Positions 57,904-64,000 of a stretch of DNA of 64,000 bases are shown here, in pieces; within the stretch, counting starts at the first letter, position 1; each line of letters starts with the position of its first letter. This DNA comes from Candidatus Zixiibacteriota bacterium (GTDB lineage: Bacteria > Zixibacteria > MSB-5A5 > GN15 > FEB-12). The DNA is taken from contig JAJRXM010000023.1 of the NCBI GenBank assembly GCA_024276275.1, positions 18,283 through 82,282 of the forward strand, in the 5' to 3' direction. The position numbers and the translations under genes are program-made. The notes beneath the pieces were generated by a model. It was not told the DNA's origin and did no database searches. It worked only from the letters and a program-made list of their open reading frames with translations.

Positions 57904-58018
57904 TTCGATAACCCTTTTATAGATACGCTGAAATCGTAACGACTCAACCTATTATAACATAAGCATTTCAAATATATTATTCAAGTTAAAATAATACATA
58001 TCTTTTTAGCTCGGGAAC

Positions 58019-58047
58019 TTGTAAAGAGCTGTAATATGCATTATACT
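58019..58047 (+). promoter_or_regulatory. acnA promoter
   Basis: TTGTAA (58019-58024), 17-base spacer, TATACT (58042-58047). It predicts a start near 58054 and a leader of about 57 bases with AAGGAG before the ATG. Confidence 0.7.
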
Positions 58048-58110
58048 ATAGGCCCGATAGTTATAAAATGTAGGTGAATTATTGTTGTTTATTAAAGAAG
58101 GAGTCTCAAT

Positions 58111-60771
58111 ATGAATACATTCAACGCCGAATCAGAGCTAAAAACAGCTTTTAACAGCTATAAAATATATAAACTGTCCTCATTAAATGATTATGGTGAT
58201 ATTAAAAACCTGCCGTACTCTATAAAAGTCCTTTTGGAATCTGTCCTCCGTAATTGTGACGGCAGACTTGTTACCGAAGATGATGTAAAACGATTAGCCG
58301 CTTATGACCCAAAAAATGTCGGTAATTCCGAACTTCCTTTTAAACCTGCCCGTGTTCTTCTACAGGATTTTACCGGAGTACCTGCTGTTGTCGATTTAGC
58401 CGCACTTCGTTCTGCGATGAAAGCTATGGGCGGTGATCCTAAAAAAATCAATCCTCTTGTTAATGTAGATTTAGTCATTGACCATTCGGTACAGGTAGAT
58501 TCATTCGGACAGGCTGACTCTTTGACATACAACATGAACAAAGAATTTGAACGGAACAATGAACGGTATCAGTTTCTCCATTGGGGTAAAAAAGCATTCT
58601 CCGACTTTTCAATCGTGCCACCTGCCACAGGTATCTGCCATCAGGTTAATTTAGAATATCTTGCGAACTGCGTACTTGTCAAAGACGGTGTCGCATATCC
58701 TGACTCACTTGTCGGAACCGACTCTCATACCGTTATGATAAACGGTCTCGGAGTTGTCGGATGGGGTGTCGGAGGAATTGAAGCCGAGGCTATCATGCTG
58801 GGACAACCGATTTACATGCTCACTCCCGAAGTTATCGGTTTCAAAATGACCGGTAAACTTAACGAGGGTGTCACGGGTACCGATTTAGTTCTGCGTATTA
58901 CCGAAATGCTTCGCGAAAAAGGTGTTGTCGGCAAATTTGTCGAATACTGCGGGTCTGCCCTTGATACATTATCGCTCCCGACAAAAGCGATGGTGGCAAA
59001 TATGGCTCCTGAATATGGTGCCACAATGGGTTATTTCCCGTTTGATAATTCAACTCTCGACTATCTTAAAATGACCGGACGAGATGAAGAAACTATTGCA
59101 CTCGTAGAAGCTTATGCTAAAGAACAAATGCTATTCCGTGCAGCAGGTTCCAAAGAACCTCAGTTCACCGATATGCTTGAACTTGATATCTCAACAGTCG
59201 AACCGTCACTCGCAGGACCTAAACGTCCGCAAGACAGAGTAAAACTTTCTGACATGCAAACTGCATTTAACAAAGCAAAAACAACTCCGATGAAAGAACG
59301 CGGATTTGAAGTTGCTGCCGATAACATGAACAAAACTGTTGCTGTCGCAGGCAAATATAACGCCGAGATGAAACACGGTTCGTTGGTTATTGCTGCGATA
59401 ACATCATGTACCAATACTTCAGACCCTGCAGTTTTAATGGCAGCCGGACTGCTTGCTAAAAAAGCAGTTGCAAAAGGTCTGACTGTTTCGCCGTTTGTTA
59501 AAACTTCCCTTTCCCCCGGTTCTAAAGTTGTTATCGACTATCTCAAAGATGCCGGACTATTAGAATCTCTTGAAAAAATCGGTTTCCATAATGTCGGTTA
59601 CGGATGCACTACTTGTATCGGTAATTCGGGACCGCTTGACCAACCGATTGTTGATGCTATCAACGACGGCAATTTGGTCGCATCGGCAGTTCTTTCGGGC
59701 AACCGTAATTTTGAGGGTCGGGTCTCTCCTCATACCAAAGCTAACTACCTTGCCTCACCTCCGTTGGTTGTTGCCTACGCCTTGGCAGGTACGGTAGATA
59801 TAAATCTTACTACTGACCCAATCGGTAAAGATAAAGAGGGCAATGATGTTTTCCTTAAAGATATTTGGCCGTCAGATGCCGATGTACAAAAATTTGTATC
59901 TGAGTCTGTCAAACCTGAAATGTTCAAGAACCAATACGGTTCGGTTGCCGACGGTAACGAAACATGGAATGCAATCAACTCGCCCGACGGTGATCTTTTT
60001 GAATGGGATGAAAAATCAACTTACATTCAGGAACCTCCTTTCTTTGTAGACCTTCCAAAAGAACCTGCTGATATTATGCCGATAGAAAACGCCTCAGTTT
60101 TGGCTATGCTCGGTGATTCGATTACAACCGACCATATTTCTCCGGCAGGTGCTATCACTGCTGATTCTCCCGCAGGAAAATTTCTGCTTGAAAACGGTGT
60201 CGCATTTGAAGATTTCAATTCGTTCGGTTCCCGTCGCGGTAACGACCGAGTTATGACTCGCGGAACTTTCGGCAACATTAGACTCCGAAACCAACTTGCC
60301 CCCGGAACAGAGGGCGGAGTTACTATTCATATTCCATCCGGTGAACAGATGTCAATCTATGATGCTTCATTAAAGTATAAAGCGGACAAGACACCGCTTG
60401 TTGTTATCGGCGGTAAAGATTACGGCATGGGGTCCTCACGTGACTGGGCTGCCAAAGGAACATTTTTGCTTGGTGTCAAAGCTGTCATGGCAATTTCTTT
60501 TGAACGAATCCATCGCTCGAATTTGGTCGGCATGGGAGTTCTTCCGTTACAATTTAAAGACGGTGAATCGAAAGAATCGCTCGGATTGACAGGTAAAGAA
60601 TCGTTCAGCATTTTAGGTCTTTCGAATGACTTAAAACCGAAACAGGTTGTTACAGTCAAAGCTGATGATAAGTCATTTGAAATGATAGTTCGCATTGATA
60701 CTCCTGTTGAAATTGACTATTACCGTAACGGCGGAATCTTGCAGACGGTTCTACGGCAGTTAGCGAAATAG
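58111..60771 (+). CDS. acnA: aconitate hydratase A
   Basis: 886 residues, standard for the AcnA/IRP1 type. Interconverts citrate and isocitrate in the TCA cycle. Iron-sulfur ligands lie in [12 protein letters not shown] and [31 protein letters not shown] (abridged) and the swivel domain [14 protein letters not shown] are also complete. Transcribed alone. Confidence 0.97.
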   Translation: MNTFNAESELKTAFNSYKIYKLSSLNDYGDIKNLPYSIKVLLESVLRNCDGRLVTEDDVKRLAAYDPKNVGNSELPFKPARVLLQDFTGVPAVVDLAALRSAMKAMGGDPKKINPLVNVDLVIDHSVQVDSFGQADSLTYNMNKEFERNNERYQFLHWGKKAFSDFSIVPPATGICHQVNLEYLANCVLVKDGVAYPDSLVGTDSHTVMINGLGVVGWGVGGIEAEAIMLGQPIYMLTPEVIGFKMTGKLNEGVTGTDLVLRITEMLREKGVVGKFVEYCGSALDTLSLPTKAMVANMAPEYGATMGYFPFDNSTLDYLKMTGRDEETIALVEAYAKEQMLFRAAGSKEPQFTDMLELDISTVEPSLAGPKRPQDRVKLSDMQTAFNKAKTTPMKERGFEVAADNMNKTVAVAGKYNAEMKHGSLVIAAITSCTNTSDPAVLMAAGLLAKKAVAKGLTVSPFVKTSLSPGSKVVIDYLKDAGLLESLEKIGFHNVGYGCTTCIGNSGPLDQPIVDAINDGNLVASAVLSGNRNFEGRVSPHTKANYLASPPLVVAYALAGTVDINLTTDPIGKDKEGNDVFLKDIWPSDADVQKFVSESVKPEMFKNQYGSVADGNETWNAINSPDGDLFEWDEKSTYIQEPPFFVDLPKEPADIMPIENASVLAMLGDSITTDHISPAGAITADSPAGKFLLENGVAFEDFNSFGSRRGNDRVMTRGTFGNIRLRNQLAPGTEGGVTIHIPSGEQMSIYDASLKYKADKTPLVVIGGKDYGMGSSRDWAAKGTFLLGVKAVMAISFERIHRSNLVGMGVLPLQFKDGESKESLGLTGKESFSILGLSNDLKPKQVVTVKADDKSFEMIVRIDTPVEIDYYRNGGILQTVLRQLAK

Positions 60772-61163
60772 GTAGTAGGTCGAAACCCCTGTGGTCTTTT
60801 TAGTTAAATTTTGTAAGGTGTTGATTTATAATAAAATAGCAATTAAGTTATAGAAACACAAGGCTTTAGGTTTTTGATTGTTTGAGGTTGTTTTTGAAGG
60901 ATTTTGATATTTTTTGAATGTAAAAAGGCACAAATATGGCACAGGGATAATGGACTATGTTAGGTTGTTATCTATTTTAAATAAAATATGTACTTTATAA
61001 AAAGAGTTTATTTATACTAAATCTTCTCTATGATTTATAGCTGACATGTATTTTACATTACATTTACTTGAATCTAAATCAATTGTATTTTTTTGTTTCC
61101 CAATATATTCACTTTTATTAATTTTAAATAATCATCATCTAAGTTGTTAAATAAACAGAGGCT
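60772..61163. other. intergenic region, nothing certain
   Basis: AT-rich, no convincing ORF or terminator. It contains CACAAATATGGCACA (60929-60943), also present at 11489-11503 just before the integrase start. A 15-base match may be chance, but a relic attachment or arm site is possible. Confidence 0.35.
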
Positions 61164-61856
61164 TTATGTAATCTGAATCAAATTTCCAGTAAACATTGAA
61201 ATTAAAAGCCAGACACCAAACAGATAACCAACTGTTATCATTGATTGTTTTTTTGTTATTTCTGTAGCATAAGATATTCCCAAAGCGATTAGTATTACCA
61301 ACCAAATAGTGAATATGTCAAGATTTTCTAATAGATGAAATAGTGGTGAATCATTCCATTCGTTCGGAAGCATTAAAACAGGACTCAAATATACTTTTGG
61401 AGTTCCTTTGGCAAAAATCATAGGTAATTTCATTATTGTTTCAGGAATTATAATCAAAAATGAAAAACTGACTACTGACAATATTTTTAAATAACTTGTC
61501 TTAGCAGGATACAATTGTAAACCCAACCAAATAAAAAACGTAACTCCAAATACATTTGTTGCATGCGTTAATAATACAAGTCCAAAAGCTATTAAAAATT
61601 GTTGTAACGTAATTAACTCTGGAATAGTTTTATACTTTTCCCAGTTAGGATTATCAAGAGCACCTAGCATAAGAAAAGAAAAAATAAGGCACAAGGCAAA
61701 TGGTATCGCCCATCTTGGTTTTGATTTTAATGATGCGAATGCTTTTGTAGGTGAAATAAACAGATCAGTTATAACTTTAAAATATGAAGATTGTTTTTCT
61801 TCGGTTGGTATAGATGTTTCGAGAGTTAAACTTTCATTTTCCATTGATTCCTCCAA
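61164..61856 (-). CDS. Yip1-domain membrane protein
   Basis: 230 residues, five hydrophobic segments. ITDLFISPTKAFASLKSKPRW (abridged) near residue 25 followed by the helices is typical of bacterial Yip1 proteins. It follows the ABC permease by 12 bases and is last in the operon, a common arrangement with ABC-2 exporters. Role unclear. Confidence 0.75.
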   Translation of the reverse strand: MEESMENESLTLETSIPTEEKQSSYFKVITDLFISPTKAFASLKSKPRWAIPFALCLIFSFLMLGALDNPNWEKYKTIPELITLQQFLIAFGLVLLTHATNVFGVTFFIWLGLQLYPAKTSYLKILSVVSFSFLIIIPETIMKLPMIFAKGTPKVYLSPVLMLPNEWNDSPLFHLLENLDIFTIWLVILIALGISYATEITKKQSMITVGYLFGVWLLISMFTGNLIQIT

Positions 61857-61867
61857 ATGGATAATAT

Positions 61868-62671
61868 TTAATATTGTGCTAATGAACCTACTTTTCGAGC
61901 TTGGTTAAATCCTATTCGTACTATAATAAATCCCAATGGTACGGTGATAAGAGTCATCACAGCAAGAAGAGTTATCTGAGGCATAATCTCAGCCATACCA
62001 GCGTTTTGTATAAGGGTTAATCTAAGAGCATGTAAGGCGTGCGTAGTTGGTAAAATGGCTGAAACAGTTTGAAGCCATGGGGGGAGATATTCAACAGGAA
62101 AGAGAACGCCACTTAACAAGCCTGTAAGAGTTGTAAAGACCCATGTAATAGGGTCTCCGATTTTGGTTATGATTATTATTCCGGCACTCATCAATCCAAT
62201 ACCGGAGAGTGAGGTAATAGTTAAAAACATCGCAATCAAAGCTCCCGGTAAGTTTATCCCTAACGGAATATCAAAAATAAAGACTACAACGGTTAATAAA
62301 ATTGCAACATTCAAAAATGCCTGAACAAAATTCATAACACCGGAATACAATAAAATCAACTCTAATCGTGTGTTACTTATGAGTAAGTATTCCAAAGTAC
62401 CCATCTGCTGTTCAGAGCGTATTGTCCCTTGAAAAGAGCTTAACGATACACCTACAAAACTTGTAAAGGCAGTACCAATTATTAAATAGGATAGAAGATT
62501 ACCGCCATACTTTTGTAAGGCAGGAAAACTGTTACCGTCTGATAGGAAATCGCCCATAAAAGTAAACTGTAACAGTCCGGCAAAACCGCTGATAATTCCC
62601 AATATCAAAGCAGTTTTATAACTTATCATCGTTATAAAGAATCGTTTAAAAAACAGATATACCTTATACAT
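61868..62671 (-). CDS. ABC-2 type transporter permease
   Basis: 267 residues with six helices. GTLEYLLISNTRLELILLYSG and LLSGVLFPVEYLPPWLQTVSAILPTTHALHALR (core GVLFPVEYLPPWL) are typical of ABC-2 (polysaccharide or drug export) permeases. It starts two bases after the ATPase gene and likely forms a dimer with it. Confidence 0.9.
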   Translation of the reverse strand: MYKVYLFFKRFFITMISYKTALILGIISGFAGLLQFTFMGDFLSDGNSFPALQKYGGNLLSYLIIGTAFTSFVGVSLSSFQGTIRSEQQMGTLEYLLISNTRLELILLYSGVMNFVQAFLNVAILLTVVVFIFDIPLGINLPGALIAMFLTITSLSGIGLMSAGIIIITKIGDPITWVFTTLTGLLSGVLFPVEYLPPWLQTVSAILPTTHALHALRLTLIQNAGMAEIMPQITLLAVMTLITVPLGFIIVRIGFNQARKVGSLAQY

Positions 62672-62673
62672 AA

Positions 62674-63615
62674 TTACCCTGCCAACTTTATGAATACATC
62701 TTCGAGAGATGCTTCAATCGTATTTGTCTTGGAAATATCATATCCGCTTTGTGAGAGAATATGTAAAGTTCGGTTCATATCAAATGAACCGTTATAAGAA
62801 ATTCGCATTTTATTATCATTGAAATCGATAGAATCACAATGTGAAACTATTTTTATTTGATTCATCATATCCCTTACGAGAGCTTTATCATAGGCAGAAA
62901 ACGTATTGTTAAAAATAATCTCTAATCTCTTTTTGTTTATAAGATTTTTATATTCTTCAACTTTACCTATTTTTATCAATTTACCATTTTTAATAAACCC
63001 TATCCGATCAGACATTTTTTCAGCCTCTTCCATATCGTGAGTAGTGAGAAGAATGGTTTTATCCTGTTTTTTTAACGAGAAAATAATCTCTCTGATTGAT
63101 TTTGCTGAATGAGGATCAACACCGGAGTTAGGTTCATCAAGAAGTAAAACATCAGGGTCATGTAGTAAGGCTCTTGCCATACTAAGGCGTTTTTTCATGC
63201 CGGTACTAAAACGCATATATTGAAGTTTGGCATCATCTTGTAATCCGACTTTTTCTAAAACTTCTATAACTCGATTTTTTAAAACAGACCTTTTTATGCC
63301 ATACAACCCACCAAAAAATTCAAGATTTTGGGCACCGGAGAGACGGAAATAAAATGTCCGTTCATCACCGATTACTAATCCAACAGAACGACGGACTCTG
63401 TATTCTTTAAGTTGTATGTCATGGTCGCAAATCGTGACTTTGCCTTGATGCGGTAAAATTAATCCAGAGAGGATTCGTATCAATGTTGTTTTACCTGCAC
63501 CATTGGGACCTAAAAGAGTAAAAATTTCACCCGGACTTATTGAAAACGATACATCATCGAGAGCGAACCCCTCTTTTTTGGGATACTTAAATTGTATGTT
63601 ATTTAAATTTATCAT
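62674..63615 (-). CDS. ABC transporter ATP-binding protein
   Basis: 313 residues. Walker A LGPNGAGKTTLIR, Q-loop region, signature RFSTGMKKRLSMARAL and Walker B LLLDEPNSGVDPHSA, then switch His in LLTTHDME. A C-terminal extension (about 225-313) is of the DUF4162-like type. It powers the adjacent permease. Confidence 0.95.
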   Translation of the reverse strand: MINLNNIQFKYPKKEGFALDDVSFSISPGEIFTLLGPNGAGKTTLIRILSGLILPHQGKVTICDHDIQLKEYRVRRSVGLVIGDERTFYFRLSGAQNLEFFGGLYGIKRSVLKNRVIEVLEKVGLQDDAKLQYMRFSTGMKKRLSMARALLHDPDVLLLDEPNSGVDPHSAKSIREIIFSLKKQDKTILLTTHDMEEAEKMSDRIGFIKNGKLIKIGKVEEYKNLINKKRLEIIFNNTFSAYDKALVRDMMNQIKIVSHCDSIDFNDNKMRISYNGSFDMNRTLHILSQSGYDISKTNTIEASLEDVFIKLAG

Positions 63616-63621
63616 AGTTTG

Positions 63622-63873
63622 TTATCTTTTTTTTAATTTTGGAATTAGTGCTATGGCAAAATATATTACAATGGTTAATAAACCGCCTAATAAACCCGAA
63701 GAGCCTGCTGTATTAGCAATTACATGAGCAAAGATTAAAAACAAAACAGATTTCGTCTTATAGTATATAAATCCTAATGTTGCAGAACTAATAAATAAGG
63801 AAATAAGCTCATATCCAGTTTTAGATGGAACATGAAACAAGGTAAACAAAGTTGAACTAACCCTCCGTGCCAA
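63622..63873 (-). pseudogene. CPBP (CAAX) family membrane protease, C-terminal part
   Basis: 83 residues matching the end of CPBP intramembrane proteases: TLFTLFHVP (second His motif), then FIYYKTKSVLFLIFAHVIANT (His/Asn motif, abridged). The upstream EExxxR motif is not found in the remaining 125 bases in any linked frame; an in-frame TGA comes instead. So the N-terminal half is missing, by truncation, frameshift or a junction near 63880. It would be the first gene of the ABC operon. Confidence 0.6.
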
Positions 63874-64000
63874 TATAAGTGAGACAGAAAGTTGAAACGT
63901 GTAAGTAGGGCGGTATGGAGAATATCAGATGTTATCAGAATCTGTACATGCAGAGAAAAAGAAAGAATCAGTTCTGTTCAAAAGTGTATCAAGCTCCGCA

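Noticed and set aside
63929..64000. A plus-strand open frame starting at ATG 63929 and running off the window end.
   Set aside because: Only 24 codons, no ribosome site and no recognisable residues.

Overview
The window is AT-rich bacterial chromosome from a member of the FCB superphylum. Three secreted proteins end in a type IX secretion (type A) sorting domain with the YPNPFNP signature. Lipoproteins are abundant, and several carry both a cohesin-like and a dockerin-like module. Together with ctc-type rplY, prs, tRNA-Gln, spoVG and ispE in one cluster, this points to an uncultured lineage such as Zixibacteria or a relative. The lineage is an inference; no rRNA gene is present.

Region 1 (1-11.6 kb) is an integrative element lying against the 3' end of tRNA-Ser(TGA). 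It has a tyrosine integrase, an excisionase-like HTH protein, a CHC2/TOPRIM primase, ParB, a HerA/TraG-type ATPase and a winged-helix/nuclease-like protein. Between these sit parts of a ubiquitin-like pathway: a RING-like zinc protein, an E2-like protein, a JAB/JAMM protease and an E1/ThiF enzyme. The layout resembles PRTRC cassettes (ParB-related, ThiF-related) but is compact, carries a RING-like protein and has no recognisable modifier. The left end, with fragments of an ADP-ribosylglycohydrolase and a DUF262 protein, is degraded. No left attachment site was found.

Region 2 (11.7-30 kb) holds a self-regulated DtxR-type repressor with a ZIP metal transporter, a secreted subtilase, an epimerase and a damaged GT-C glycosyltransferase. 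A RAYT transposase with REP-like hairpins lies between two copies of a 67-bp direct repeat. Then come an alanine/sodium symporter, enolase and a lipoprotein with a Hint (intein-like) domain. Region 3 (30-40 kb) has CIRCE-controlled groES-groEL and a tandem family of four cohesin/dockerin lipoproteins, interleaved with two paralogous membrane proteins and MITE-like repeats.

Region 4 (40-64 kb) is mostly housekeeping: priA, a TPR protein, a DUF4139 protein, squalene/phytoene synthase, a GT4 glycosyltransferase, a ZU5-like lipoprotein, a cytidylate kinase-like protein, pheA, a CoA-binding protein, yjdF-like, an FAD-binding protein, rplY, prs, tRNA-Gln, spoVG, ispE, acnA and an ABC-2 export operon.

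Many genes are broken. Frameshifts, several at or near homopolymers, affect the ATPase, integrase, ZIP, GT-C, one membrane paralogue and one cohesin gene. In-frame stops affect another cohesin gene and a membrane protein. Some of these may be sequencing errors and others real decay; paralogue comparison supports single-base indels in at least one case.
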